Source: Georgenia_A wangjunii
Lineage (GTDB): Bacteria; Actinomycetota; Actinomycetes; Actinomycetales; Actinomycetaceae
Reading direction: 5' to 3' (one strand)
NCBI RefSeq assembly: GCF_036421915.1
Contig: NZ_JAZGOM010000004.1
Length of the DNA stretch: 64,000 nt
The notes below the pieces were generated by a model. The model was not told where the DNA came from. It saw nothing but the letters and a program-made list of their open reading frames with translations, and did not search any database. How positions within the stretch are numbered: position 1 is the stretch's first letter; each line of letters opens with the position of its first letter. The position numbers and the translations under genes were made by a program. Of the stretch, positions 43,104 through 51,169 are shown piece by piece.

Positions 43104-44640
43104 GGGTGCCTCCTCTCGTCCGCAGGCTCAGCGCCGCCCCGATCTGCGCCGCCCGGGGACTCTCCTCGCCGTCGAGGTCCGCGAGCGTCCAGGCGAGGCG
43201 GAGCACGCGGTCCATCCCGCGCAGGCTGAGGGCACCGCTCTCCATCGCGCGCTCGAGGTCGCGCCGCATGGGTGCGGTCAGCCCGCCCTCCCGGCGCCGC
43301 AGCCACGCGCCGGGCACCTCGGCGTTCGTCCGCCACGGCATGCCGGCCCAGCGTGCCCGTTGCGTGGCCCGGGCGCGGCGGACCCGCTCGGCGACCGTCG
43401 CGCTCGTCTCCGGCGTCGCCGAGACGGACAGCACGGCCCGGGTCACCGCCGCGACGTCGACCTGGATGTCGATCCGGTCGAGGAGCGGCCCGGACAGGCG
43501 CGCGAGGTACCGGCGCCGTGCCATCGGTGTGCACGTGCACGACAGGCCCTTGCCCGCCGCGTTTCCGCACGGGCACGGGTTGGCGGCGAGGACGAGCTGG
43601 AACCGCGCCGGGTACCGGGCGGTCCCCCGGGCGCGGTGCAGGACGAGCTCCCCGTGCTCGAGCGGCTGGCGCAGGGTCTCGAGGACCCGGGGTGAGAACT
43701 CCGGGGCCTCGTCGAGGAAGAGCACCCCGCGATGGGCGCGTGACGCGGCGCCGGGACGCGGGATCCCCGAGCCGCCGCCGATGACGGCCGCCGGCGTCGC
43801 CGTGTGGTGCGGGTCCTCGAAGGGCGGGCGCCGCACGAGCCCGCCGGCCGCGTCGAACGTGCCGGCGACGGAGTGCACGGACGTGACCTCGACGGCCTCG
43901 GCGTCGGACAGGTCCGGCAGGAGGCCCGGCAGCCGGGCCGCGAGCATCGTCTTGCCCGCGCCGGGCGGACCCATGAGGAGGAGGTGGTGCCCGCCCGCCG
44001 CTGCGACCTCGAGGGCGAAGCGTGCCCCGTCCTGTCCGAGGACGTCCGCGAGGTCCCCGGCCGGTCGCGGCCTGGGCGCGGCCCCGCCGTCCGCCGCGCC
44101 GCCCGCCGCCGTGCCGGGGACGACCGCCTGCCCGCCGTAGTGCCGGACGAGCTCCCCCAGGTGCGCGACGCCGTGGACCCGCGCGCCGGGGACGAGCGCG
44201 GCCTCGGCGACGTTGCCCTCGGGCACGACGACGTCCCGGCGTCCGTGGGTGACGGCCGCCGCCACCGCGGGCAGGACGCCCCGCACCGGGTGGACCCGCC
44301 CGTCGAGCCCGAGCTCACCGAGGTGGACGGCGTGACCGGCCTCGGCGGCGCCCGGCAGCCCGTCGGCCACGAGGCACGCGACGGCGATCGCGAGGTCGAA
44401 CCCCGACCCCGCCTTGGGCAGCGAGGCCGGCGCGAGGTTGATCGTGCGCCGCCGCGAGGGCCAGGCGACGTGGCACGACGCCACCGCGGCGCGCACGCGC
44501 TCGCGCGCCTCCGACAGCGACGCGTCGGGCAGCCCGACGAGCGTGAACGCCGGCAGGCCGTCGGCCACGTGTGCCTCGACCTGGACGAGGTGTCCGGCGA
44601 GCCCGACGAGCGCCACCGACCACGTGCGGCCGAGCCCCAC
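43096..44640 (-). CDS. comM: YifB/ComM-type magnesium chelatase-like AAA+ ATPase
   Basis: AAA+ helicase family member; in competent species ComM promotes branch migration during transformation. The 514-residue protein has the N-terminal Lon-S16-like domain (LVQVEAHVADGLPAFTLVGL), Walker A MGPPGAGKTMLAARLPGLLP, Walker B LFLDEAPEF and the C-terminal Mg_chelatase_C region. A zinc-like CPCG motif is in ANPCPCGNAAG. GTG 44638-44640 directly abuts the yraN stop. Role beyond DNA uptake is unclear for this organism. Confidence 0.93.
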   Translation of the reverse strand: MGLGRTWSVALVGLAGHLVQVEAHVADGLPAFTLVGLPDASLSEARERVRAAVASCHVAWPSRRRTINLAPASLPKAGSGFDLAIAVACLVADGLPGAAEAGHAVHLGELGLDGRVHPVRGVLPAVAAAVTHGRRDVVVPEGNVAEAALVPGARVHGVAHLGELVRHYGGQAVVPGTAAGGAADGGAAPRPRPAGDLADVLGQDGARFALEVAAAGGHHLLLMGPPGAGKTMLAARLPGLLPDLSDAEAVEVTSVHSVAGTFDAAGGLVRRPPFEDPHHTATPAAVIGGGSGIPRPGAASRAHRGVLFLDEAPEFSPRVLETLRQPLEHGELVLHRARGTARYPARFQLVLAANPCPCGNAAGKGLSCTCTPMARRRYLARLSGPLLDRIDIQVDVAAVTRAVLSVSATPETSATVAERVRRARATQRARWAGMPWRTNAEVPGAWLRRREGGLTAPMRRDLERAMESGALSLRGMDRVLRLAWTLADLDGEESPRAAQIGAALSLRTRGGTRA

Positions 44641-45006
44641 TCAGACCACCGCCCGCAGGTGCTCGACCCTCGCCGGCCCCGACGGCTGCGGCCACACCGC
44701 GACGACGTCGATCCGGACCCCGGCGGCGTGCTCGTCGTGAGCCGCGAGCCACGCCGCCGCGAGCCGCCGCAGCCGCGCGGCCTTGCGCCCGACGACCGCC
44801 TCGGCCGGGTGCCCGAAGCGCGCCGACGACCGCGTCTTCACCTCGACGAAGACGATCTCGTCCGCAGCCGGGTCACGCGCGACGATGTCGAGCTCCCCCT
44901 CGGGGCACCGCCAGTTCCGCTCGAGGACCTCGAGGCCCGCCTGCGTGAGCATCATCGCTGCGACCCGTTCGCCGTACGCACCGACGGCGTCCTTCGCTGC
45001 GGCCAT
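44641..45006 (-). CDS. YraN family (UPF0102) nuclease-like protein
   Basis: Predicted PD-(D/E)xK fold protein of 121 residues. The catalytic-type core is GELDIVARD ... IVFVEVKTRSSARFGHPAEAV, so D, E and K are retained. ATG 45004-45006 is preferred because GGAGGTGG lies upstream; the frame is open 14 codons further. It always neighbours rnhB, comM and dprA in bacteria; biological role unknown. Confidence 0.9.
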   Translation of the reverse strand: MAAAKDAVGAYGERVAAMMLTQAGLEVLERNWRCPEGELDIVARDPAADEIVFVEVKTRSSARFGHPAEAVVGRKAARLRRLAAAWLAAHDEHAAGVRIDVVAVWPQPSGPARVEHLRAVV

Positions 45007-45141
45007 GGCAACCACCTCCGCCGCCAGCCTGGCCCGCACCGGCGACACCGCCCAGGGTCACCGGACGCCGGTGTGGACGTCGCGTCGCGACGCGAGGCTG
45101 GGGAGGAAGCGCGCCTGACCGCGAGAGAAAGGACGGGCAGC

Positions 45142-45456
45142 TCAGCTGAGCCGGTCGGGCATCCGCAGCTCGGCCTTGGCGAGCTCCTCGACGTTGACGT
45201 CCTTGAACGTCACGACGCGCACGGAGCGCACGAACCGCGCGGAGCGGTAGACGTCCCACACCCAGGCGTCGCCGAGGGTGAGCTCGAAGAAGACCTCACC
45301 GCCGGCCGTGCGCACCTGCAGGTCCACCTCGTTGGCGAGGTAGAACCGCCGCTCGGTCTCGACCACGTAGGAGAAGAGCCCCACGACGTCCCGGTACTCG
45401 CGGTACAGCCCCAGCTCGAGCTCGGTCTCGTAGTTCTCCAGGTCCTCAGCGCTCAC
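45142..45456 (-). CDS. DUF2469 family protein
   Basis: Conserved actinobacterial protein of 104 residues starting MSAEDLENYETELELGLYRE and with the strongly conserved WVWDVYRSARFVRSVRVVTFKD-type end region. No enzymatic motif is evident and function is unknown. GTG 45454-45456 overlaps the rnhB stop as GTGA, so it is translationally coupled to rnhB. It is placed before yraN as in most actinobacteria. Confidence 0.9.
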   Translation of the reverse strand: MSAEDLENYETELELGLYREYRDVVGLFSYVVETERRFYLANEVDLQVRTAGGEVFFELTLGDAWVWDVYRSARFVRSVRVVTFKDVNVEELAKAELRMPDRLS

Positions 45457-46190
45457 GTGCTCATCATGCCTCCTCCGGCGACGGCGGCGCCCACGGCGTC
45501 CTCCTCGCGGGCCGGCAGGCGCCAGCTGCGGCGGTGGAGCGGGGACGGGCCGAGGCGCCGGAGCGCGTCGACGTGCCAAGCCGCCCCGTAGCCCTTGTTC
45601 GCCGCCCAGCCGTAGGCGGGGTGCTCGGCGTCGAGCTCGACCATCATCGCGTCGCGCTCGCACTTGGCGAGGACGCTCGCCGCCGCGACGACGGCGCACG
45701 TGAGGTCCGCCTTGACCTGGGTGCGCACCGGCACGAGCGGTGCCGCACCGGCGGCGTCGGGCACCACGGCGAAGAGATCCTCCTGCGCGGGCGGGGTGAG
45801 CCAGTCGTGGATGCCGTCGAGGACGACGACATCGGGCACGAGCCCCTCGGCAGCGAGCGCGGCGAGCGCCCGCGTCCCGGCGAGCCGGAGGGCCGCGATG
45901 ATGCCGACCGCATCGATCTCGGCCGGGCTCGCGTGCCCGACGGCGGCGCCGGTGCACCACGCGCGGATCGGCCCGCACAGCTCCTCGCGGATCGCGGCGC
46001 TGATGAGCTTGGAGTCGCGCAGCGCGCCGGGGTGCCGGCCCGTCGCCTCGTCGACGACGGCGACGCCGACGCTGACGGGGCCGGCCAGCGCGCCCCGCCC
46101 GACCTCGTCCATCCCGGCGACGAGGCGGTGCCCCTCACCGAGGAGGCGGCGCTCGAGGCGACGGGTCGGGGTACGGGCAGCGGGAGGCAC
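45453..46190 (-). CDS. rnhB: Ribonuclease HII
   Basis: Removes misincorporated ribonucleotides and RNA primers. The 245-residue protein has the active-site segment GMDEVGRGALAGPVSVGV (Asp-Glu) and later catalytic aspartates in VVVLDGIHDWL and the DAMM region. GTG 46188-46190 is chosen because homology begins 25 residues later and a TACGAT hexamer lies six bases upstream; the open frame reaches 46439 inside lepB without similarity. Confidence 0.94.
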   Translation of the reverse strand: MPPAARTPTRRLERRLLGEGHRLVAGMDEVGRGALAGPVSVGVAVVDEATGRHPGALRDSKLISAAIREELCGPIRAWCTGAAVGHASPAEIDAVGIIAALRLAGTRALAALAAEGLVPDVVVLDGIHDWLTPPAQEDLFAVVPDAAGAAPLVPVRTQVKADLTCAVVAAASVLAKCERDAMMVELDAEHPAYGWAANKGYGAAWHVDALRRLGPSPLHRRSWRLPAREEDAVGAAVAGGGMMST

Positions 46191-46196
46191 GCGCCC

Positions 46197-46202
46197 ATCG
46201 TA
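46197..46202 (-). promoter_or_regulatory. -10 hexamer of leaderless rnhB
   Basis: TACGAT on the minus strand, six bases before GTG 46190; supports that start. Confidence 0.45.
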
Positions 46203-46255
46203 GGCAACGCCCGGCCGTGCCCGGCCCGCCGCGCGCGGTCCCGCGCCGGAGAGGC

Positions 46256-47035
46256 TCAGGGCTCGGGGACCTCGGCGAAGACGTCGCCGGGGTTGCGCAG
46301 CAGGCCCCAGCTGTCGACCGGCCAGAGGACGACGAAGGCCTTGCCGACGACGTTCCCCATCGGCACCGCGCCCCCGCCGGCGCGTCCCTGGTGCGCGCGG
46401 GAGTCCTGCGAGTTCGAGCGGTTGTCGCCCATGAGCCACACGTGGTCCTCGGGCACGAGGCGCTCGAACTCGGTGTCGCTCGGCGACACCCCGGGATGGA
46501 GGTACGGCTCGTCGATGCCCTCGCCGTTGACGGTGAGCCGGCCCTCGGCGTCGCAGCAGGCCACGGTGTCCCCGCCGACGCCGATGATGCGCTTGATGAG
46601 GTGCTCGCCGGCGTTGTGCGGGAGCAGCCCGATGAACGTGAGGACGTTCTCCGCCCCCCGCTGGAGCACGTTGCGGGTGTCCGGGGGTGGCTCGCCGAGC
46701 CAGCCGCCCGGGTCGACGAAGACGACGACGTCCCCGCGGTGGACGTCGAGCGGTCCGGGCGCGAGCTTGCTCACGAGGACCCGGTCGCCCACCTCGAGGG
46801 TCTGCTCCATCGACCCCGAGGGGATGAAGAACGCCTGGACGAGGAACGTCTTGATGAGGATCGACAGCACGAGCGCGCTGGCGAGGACCACGACGGCCTC
46901 GCGGAGCACTCCCCCGCGCTTGGCCGGTGCTCCGGCGGGCTCCGCCTCGTCGTCGGGCCGGCGGAGGTCGTCACGCTGGCGCCGGGGCGGCGCGTCGGGC
47001 AAGCCGTCGGTGACGCCGTCGTCCTCGTCGTTCAC
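46256..47035 (-). CDS. lepB: Signal peptidase I
   Basis: Membrane serine protease that removes signal peptides. The 259-residue protein has an acidic cytoplasmic N-terminus of about 40 residues, one membrane segment (LREAVVVLASALVLSILI), catalytic serine in IPSGSMEQTL and lysine in LIKRIIGVGGDTV, and the box E motif GDNRSNSQDSR. GTG 47033-47035 has a GGAGCG-type site. It follows rplS after a strong hairpin. Confidence 0.95.
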   Translation of the reverse strand: MNDEDDGVTDGLPDAPPRRQRDDLRRPDDEAEPAGAPAKRGGVLREAVVVLASALVLSILIKTFLVQAFFIPSGSMEQTLEVGDRVLVSKLAPGPLDVHRGDVVVFVDPGGWLGEPPPDTRNVLQRGAENVLTFIGLLPHNAGEHLIKRIIGVGGDTVACCDAEGRLTVNGEGIDEPYLHPGVSPSDTEFERLVPEDHVWLMGDNRSNSQDSRAHQGRAGGGAVPMGNVVGKAFVVLWPVDSWGLLRNPGDVFAEVPEP

Positions 47036-47071
47036 GACGTCGACCGCTCCTCTCGCCTACCCCTGGAAAGG

Positions 47072-47105
47072 CCACCTGCCCAGCTCTGGCGAGCCGGGCA
47101 GGTGG
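47072..47105 (-). terminator. rplS terminator hairpin
   Basis: Stem of 10 plus 4 bp (CCACCTGCCC / GGGCAGGTGG enclosing GCTC/GAGC) with one mismatch and a 4-base loop, 15 bases after the rplS stop. It is followed by CCTTTCC on the minus strand. Confidence 0.7.
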
Positions 47106-47120
47106 TATCGCGCGTACGCC

Positions 47121-47477
47121 TCACTTCGAGGTGACGTCGCGCTTCTCCTTGATCTTGGCCTTCTTGCCGTGCAGCGCGCGCAGGTAGTACAGCTTCGCGC
47201 GACGGACGTCACCGCGGGTGACGACCTCGATGTGGTCGATGCTCGGGGAGTGCACCGGGAAGGTGCGCTCGACGCCGACGCCGAAGCTCACCTTGCGGAT
47301 GATGAAGGTCTCGCGCACGCCGGCGCCGGAACGGGCGATGACGACGCCCTGGAAGACCTGGATACGCGAGCGGCTTCCCTCGACGACCTTGACGTGCACG
47401 CGCAGCGTGTCACCGGCGCGGAAGGCGGGGACGTCGTCGCGGAGCGAGCCCGCGTCGATGTGGTCCAGGGTCTGCAT
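47121..47477 (-). CDS. rplS: 50S ribosomal protein L19
   Basis: Large-subunit protein at the 30S interface. The 118-residue protein contains FRAGDTLRVHVKVVEGSRSR, VFQGVVIARSGAGVRETFII and GVERTFPVHSPSIDHIEV. ATG 47475-47477 has a GGAAGAGA site upstream. It has its own 148-bp leader after trmD and a strong terminator before lepB. Confidence 0.97.
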   Translation of the reverse strand: MQTLDHIDAGSLRDDVPAFRAGDTLRVHVKVVEGSRSRIQVFQGVVIARSGAGVRETFIIRKVSFGVGVERTFPVHSPSIDHIEVVTRGDVRRAKLYYLRALHGKKAKIKEKRDVTSK

Positions 47478-47625
47478 AGTGTTCTCTTCCCGCCGGTGCC
47501 ACAGGTCACCCGCGCTTCTCAGGGCAGCCGGGGGCTGCTGACGTTGTCGGTTGGTGCGACGCGTCCGGCTGGCGCCGCTCCCCTGTGGCAGACACGGCGA
47601 ATAGTGTCGCGGACGCGCGACCGGC

Positions 47626-49041
47626 TCATTCTGCCACAGTGCGCGCGGTGCTCGCGAAGACGAGCGCCATGACGACGTCGTCCTCGAGGACGTCACCGAC
47701 CCGGAACTGCCGCGCGCCGACGACGGTGAACCCGTGCCGGGCGTAGAAGCGCCGGGCGCGGCCGTTGACCCGGTTCGTGCCGAGCCACACCCGGTCCGGC
47801 CCGCTCGCGCGGGCCACGTCGAGGGTGGCGGTGAGGAGCACGTCGGCCAGACCGGTGCCCTGGTAGGCCGCGTCGATGTAGCACTTGCTCAGCTCGGCGG
47901 TGGAAGGCGGCCCACCCGGCTGATCCGGCTCACCGGCAGGGTCGGTCTCTCCGGGGGCGGCCGAGTCGTGGACGAGCATCGTGTAGCCGACGGCGCGCGC
48001 GGCGCCGCCCAGCTCCTCCTCGGCGAGGAGGAGGACGCGGGCGGGGTCGGCCAGGTACGCGGCGAACCGTGCGGGGTTGAGGGAGTCCGTGACGAAGGCG
48101 GCGATCGAGGCGTCGTCGAGCGTGGGCGGGCAAGCGAGCGGGAACGTCCGGGCGGCGACCTCCGCCAGCACGGGTGCGTCGGCGGCACCGGCGCGGCGCA
48201 CACGCACCTGGCGCAGGGCGTCGGACGCGGCGAACCACCCGAGGCCGGCGAGGACGCGCCGGTCGTGGGCGTCGAGGTCGGCGGGCGCCAGGGCGGCGAG
48301 GAGGTCCGGGCGGCGCTCGGCGGTGCGGCGCAGCGCCTCGTCGCGCCGCCAGCGGGCGACCTTGCCGTGGTGCCCGGAGAGGAGGACGTCGGGGACGGCG
48401 AGCTCCTCCCACACCGGCGGCTTCGTGTAGACGGGGTACTCGAGCAGCCCGGCGGCACCGTGGGACTCCTCGACGAGCGAGAGCGGGTTGCCGATGACGT
48501 CGGGCAGGAGCCGGGCGACGGCCTCGACGACGACGAGCGCCGCCACCTCCCCCCCGTTGAGGACGTAGTCCCCGATGGAGACCTCGCGCACCTCGACGTC
48601 GCGCCGCGCGCGGTAGTGCTCGGTCACGCGCGCGTCGATGCCCTCGTAGCGCCCGCAGGCGACGACGAGGTGCTCGGCGCCCGCGAGGTCCTCGGCGGTG
48701 CGCTGGGTGAACACCTCGCCCGACGGCGTCGGCACGAGGAGGACCGTGCGGCGGGCGCCGACGGCGGCGTCCCCGCCGTCGGGGTCGCCGTCGCCCGGGT
48801 CCCCGGCGCGGCCGCCGGCGAGCACGTCGTCGAGCGCGAGGCCCCACACGTCCGGGCGCATGACCATGCCGGCGCCGCCGCCGAACGGGGTGTCGTCGAC
48901 GGTGCGGTGGCGGTCGGCCGTCCAGTCGCGCAGGTCGTGCACCGCTAGGTCGAGGAGGCCGTCCCGTCGCGCCTTGCCGACGAGGGAGAGGTCGAGGGCG
49001 TCGAGGTAGGCCGGGAAGATCGAGACGACGTCGATGCGCAC
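47626..49041 (-). CDS. trmD: TrmD-GNAT fusion: tRNA (guanine-37-N1)-methyltransferase with C-terminal acetyltransferase domain
   Basis: Single 471-residue frame with two domains. Residues 1-265 are TrmD: IDVVSIFPAYLDAL, the knot motif ACGRYEGIDARV, SIGDYVLNGGEVAALVVVEA and LSGHHGKVARWRR, which makes m1G37 in tRNA. Residues about 277-471 are a GNAT domain: VRVRRAGAADAPVLAEVAAR, YQGTGLADVLLTATLDVA and FYARHGFTVVGARQFRVGDV. There is no stop or reading-frame break between them. GTG 49039-49041 lies one base after the rimM stop. The acetyl acceptor is unknown. Confidence 0.93.
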   Translation of the reverse strand: MRIDVVSIFPAYLDALDLSLVGKARRDGLLDLAVHDLRDWTADRHRTVDDTPFGGGAGMVMRPDVWGLALDDVLAGGRAGDPGDGDPDGGDAAVGARRTVLLVPTPSGEVFTQRTAEDLAGAEHLVVACGRYEGIDARVTEHYRARRDVEVREVSIGDYVLNGGEVAALVVVEAVARLLPDVIGNPLSLVEESHGAAGLLEYPVYTKPPVWEELAVPDVLLSGHHGKVARWRRDEALRRTAERRPDLLAALAPADLDAHDRRVLAGLGWFAASDALRQVRVRRAGAADAPVLAEVAARTFPLACPPTLDDASIAAFVTDSLNPARFAAYLADPARVLLLAEEELGGAARAVGYTMLVHDSAAPGETDPAGEPDQPGGPPSTAELSKCYIDAAYQGTGLADVLLTATLDVARASGPDRVWLGTNRVNGRARRFYARHGFTVVGARQFRVGDVLEDDVVMALVFASTARTVAE

Positions 49042-49042
49042 G

Positions 49043-49630
49043 TCAGGCGCCCTCGCCCGTGCTCTCGTCGCCGCGCACGCGCGCACCCGCGTCCGGGGTC
49101 GCGTCGTCCGCGGGCAGCGGGTCGCTCGCGAGGAGGCCGCGGGGCGGGTCGACGACGACGCGCCCGCCCGCGACGTCGACGACGGGGACGATCTGGCTGA
49201 CGAACGGCACCATCGACCGCTCGCCGCCCGCCTCGGTGACGACGAGGACGTCGTGCGCCGGCGGGTGCTCGACAGCGGCGACCGTGCCCAGCACCCGGCC
49301 GTCGACGTGCTCGACACGCAGGCCGACGAGCTCGTGCGGGTACCAGGCGTCGTCGTCGTCCGCGGCGTCGTCGGAGTCCGTGTCGACGACGAGCGCGGTG
49401 CCCCGCAGCGCCTCGGCGGCGGTGCGGTCGGCGGCCTCGGCGAAGCGCACGTGCCAGTGCCCGCCCTGGTTCGCCACCTCGGCCACGGTGAGGGGCCCCC
49501 GGTCGCGCGGGTCGGTCACGAGGACCGCCCCGGTGGTGAACCGCTCCTGGGGTGCGTCCGTGCGCAGCTCGAGCCGCACCATGCCGCGCAGGCCCCGGGG
49601 CGCGCCGATGCGCGCGACGATCAGCTCCAC
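49043..49630 (-). CDS. rimM: Ribosome maturation factor RimM
   Basis: 16S rRNA processing protein that binds S19. The 195-residue protein has the N-terminal beta-barrel (VARIGAPRGLRGMVRLELRT) and C-terminal PRC-barrel domain (ELVGLRVEHVDGRVLGTVAA, then SQIVPVVDVAGGRVVVDPP). An acidic loop DDAADDDDA separates them. GTG 49628-49630 has a GAGGGG-type site. It is coupled to trmD, as in most bacteria. Confidence 0.95.
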   Translation of the reverse strand: MELIVARIGAPRGLRGMVRLELRTDAPQERFTTGAVLVTDPRDRGPLTVAEVANQGGHWHVRFAEAADRTAAEALRGTALVVDTDSDDAADDDDAWYPHELVGLRVEHVDGRVLGTVAAVEHPPAHDVLVVTEAGGERSMVPFVSQIVPVVDVAGGRVVVDPPRGLLASDPLPADDATPDAGARVRGDESTGEGA

Positions 49631-49714
49631 GTCCGTCCCCTCGATGTCATGTGTGGTGCGCTCGGGCGCACCGGTGATGTTCTAGCAGCGGGTGGACCGT
49701 CCACGGAAGCACGG

Positions 49715-50008
49715 TCAGGACTCGGCGAGCACCCCGAGGACAGGGTTCCACGCGCGGAACGTGCGGTGCGTGATGAGGTGCGCCCGGTGGAACGGGTCGT
49801 CGTCGAGCAGGCGCGTGGCGTGCTCGACGTCCTGCGCCACGACGAGGAGGAGCGCCCCGGGGGCAGCGTTGTCGAGCCACGGGCCCGACGCGAGGAGCTC
49901 GCCGGACTCGACGAGACCGGCGAGGTACTCCCGGTGCTCGGGCCGCAGCGTGGCGACGTCGTCGGTGCGGGCGGAGTCGTAGGTGTACTCGACGGCGAAG
50001 ATGGTCAT
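49715..50008 (-). CDS. YciI family protein
   Basis: Small ferredoxin-like-fold protein of 97 residues: FAVEYTYDSARTDDVATLRP, LVESGELLASGPWLD and DDPFHRAHLITHRTFRAWNP. The conserved His/Asp of the YciI fold are present (PEHREYL, DDPF). Function of the family is unclear. ATG 50006-50008 has TACGGT six bases upstream. It interrupts the usual khpA-rimM order as an inserted gene. Confidence 0.88.
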   Translation of the reverse strand: MTIFAVEYTYDSARTDDVATLRPEHREYLAGLVESGELLASGPWLDNAAPGALLLVVAQDVEHATRLLDDDPFHRAHLITHRTFRAWNPVLGVLAES

Positions 50009-50014
50009 CCCCCG

Positions 50015-50020
50015 ACCGTA
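50015..50020 (-). promoter_or_regulatory. -10 hexamer of leaderless YciI gene
   Basis: TACGGT on the minus strand, six bases before the ATG; no ribosome site. Confidence 0.45.
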
Positions 50021-50230
50021 GCCCCGCGCAGCACCCGGGGCAGCCGCGACGCCGTCGGCCGCCGCGCGGGCACGGCGCCGGCACCGCCACCGGCGCCGGG
50101 TGAGGCCGTGGTCCCCGGGCGGCAGGAACGCGAAGGACCCCCGGGCCGGTCCGTCCCCGGGGGGCTCGGGCCGGACCCGGAGGCCCTCTCGATCAACGCG
50201 CTGGCCACCCGTGGGGGGGCCGGTGGTGCC

Positions 50231-50476
50231 TCAGCCGCGGTCGGCGTCCGTGTCGACGACGTCGACCCGGACGGGGCCGTCCGTCGACAGCGCACCGACG
50301 ACGGTGCGCAGCGCGCGGGCCGTGCGTCCCTGCCGCCCGATGACGCGACCGAGGTCGCTCGGGTGGACACGGACCTCAAGCAGCTCGCCGCGGCGCAGCG
50401 AGCGCCCGGTGACAGTGACGTCGTCAGGGTTGTCGACGATGCCCCGCACCAGGTGCTCGAGGGCGTCAGCCAGCAT
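50231..50476 (-). CDS. khpA: KH-domain RNA-binding protein KhpA
   Basis: Small RNA-binding protein of 81 residues with a single KH domain and the GxxG loop in DLGRVIGRQGRTARALR. KhpA pairs with KhpB in Gram-positives to bind RNA and affect cell division or elongation; the partner is not in this window. ATG 50474-50476 lies inside the end of rpsP (11-base overlap), so it is translationally coupled to rpsP. Confidence 0.93.
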   Translation of the reverse strand: MLADALEHLVRGIVDNPDDVTVTGRSLRRGELLEVRVHPSDLGRVIGRQGRTARALRTVVGALSTDGPVRVDVVDTDADRG

Positions 50477-50939
50477 CGGTCTCGCCGTCGGCCGGCTCGG
50501 TCGCCTCGGCGGGTGCCTCGGCAGCGGCGGGGGCGGACGCGGCGGCCTTCTCGGCGTCCTCCGCGGCGCGCGCCTTGCGCTTCTCGGCGTCGTCCTCGGC
50601 GGCCTTGACGGCGGCGGCCTTGGCCTCGGCAGCGCCCTCCGTCGTCGAGTCCTTCGTGCGCAGGGTGCCCTCGGTGCCGGGCAGGCCCTTGTGCTTCTGC
50701 CAGTCACCGGTGATCTTGAGCAGGACCTGGACCTGGTCGCTCGGCTGGGCGCCCACGGAGAGCCAGTACTGCGCGCGCTCCGAGTCGATGTCGATGAGCG
50801 AGGGCTCCTCGGTCGGGTGGTACTTGCCGATCTCCTCGATCGCCCGGCCGTCGCGCTTCTTGCGGCCGTCCATGACGACGACGCGGTAGTACGGCGCACG
50901 GATCTTGCCCATGCGCTTGAGACGGATCTTGACTGCCAC
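50466..50939 (-). CDS. rpsP: 30S ribosomal protein S16
   Basis: Small-subunit assembly protein. The S16 core is in the first 85 residues (VKIRLKRMGKIRAPYYRVVV, IEEIGKYHPTEEPSLI, WLSVGAQPSDQV). A further 70 residues form an Ala/Glu/Lys-rich tail, giving 157 in total. GTG 50937-50939 is the conserved start position (VAVKIRL). It starts the rpsP-khpA unit after a 230-bp upstream gap. Confidence 0.96.
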   Translation of the reverse strand: MAVKIRLKRMGKIRAPYYRVVVMDGRKKRDGRAIEEIGKYHPTEEPSLIDIDSERAQYWLSVGAQPSDQVQVLLKITGDWQKHKGLPGTEGTLRTKDSTTEGAAEAKAAAVKAAEDDAEKRKARAAEDAEKAAASAPAAAEAPAEATEPADGETDAG

Positions 50940-51064
50940 TGTGGTGGTCGCTCCTGGTTCGTGGGGGTGGACCGCGCCCGTCCCCGGTGGGTGTCGAGGT
51001 TGAGTCTGGTCCTGGACACGGCTGCGGGACGGAGAGAGGGGCCGTCCAGGCCGAGTACAGCGAG

Positions 51065-51075
51065 TCATTCTGCCA
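51065..51075 (-). promoter_or_regulatory. Possible rpsP promoter element
   Basis: Minus-strand TGGCAGAATGA. Its CAGAAT is preceded 17 bases upstream by TTGGGC, a reasonable -35/-10 pair with a leader of roughly 120 bases before rpsP. The same 11-mer recurs at 47626-47636 upstream of rplS. Confidence 0.4.
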
Positions 51076-51115
51076 GACGCCGGCCACATGCCCAACCTCC
51101 AGGGGTGTCCGCGGC

Positions 51116-51145
51116 CCGCGGGGTGACGGATCCGACACCCCGCGG
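51116..51145 (-). terminator. Terminator of the ABC transporter operon
   Basis: Perfect 10-bp arms CCGCGGGGTG / CACCCCGCGG enclosing a small CGGATCCG palindrome, 25 bases after the permease stop. It should end transcription before rpsP. Confidence 0.65.
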
Positions 51146-51169
51146 CGCGGTGGCGTCACGGGCGCCGGC

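Noticed and set aside
41922..44640. dprA and comM as evidence of a natural competence system
   Set aside because: Both are kept in many non-competent actinobacteria for recombination roles, and no DNA uptake genes are in the window.
46191..46439. Upstream extension of rnhB into lepB
   Set aside because: Overlaps the certain lepB end and lacks similarity; a -10 element and GTG at 46190 fit better.
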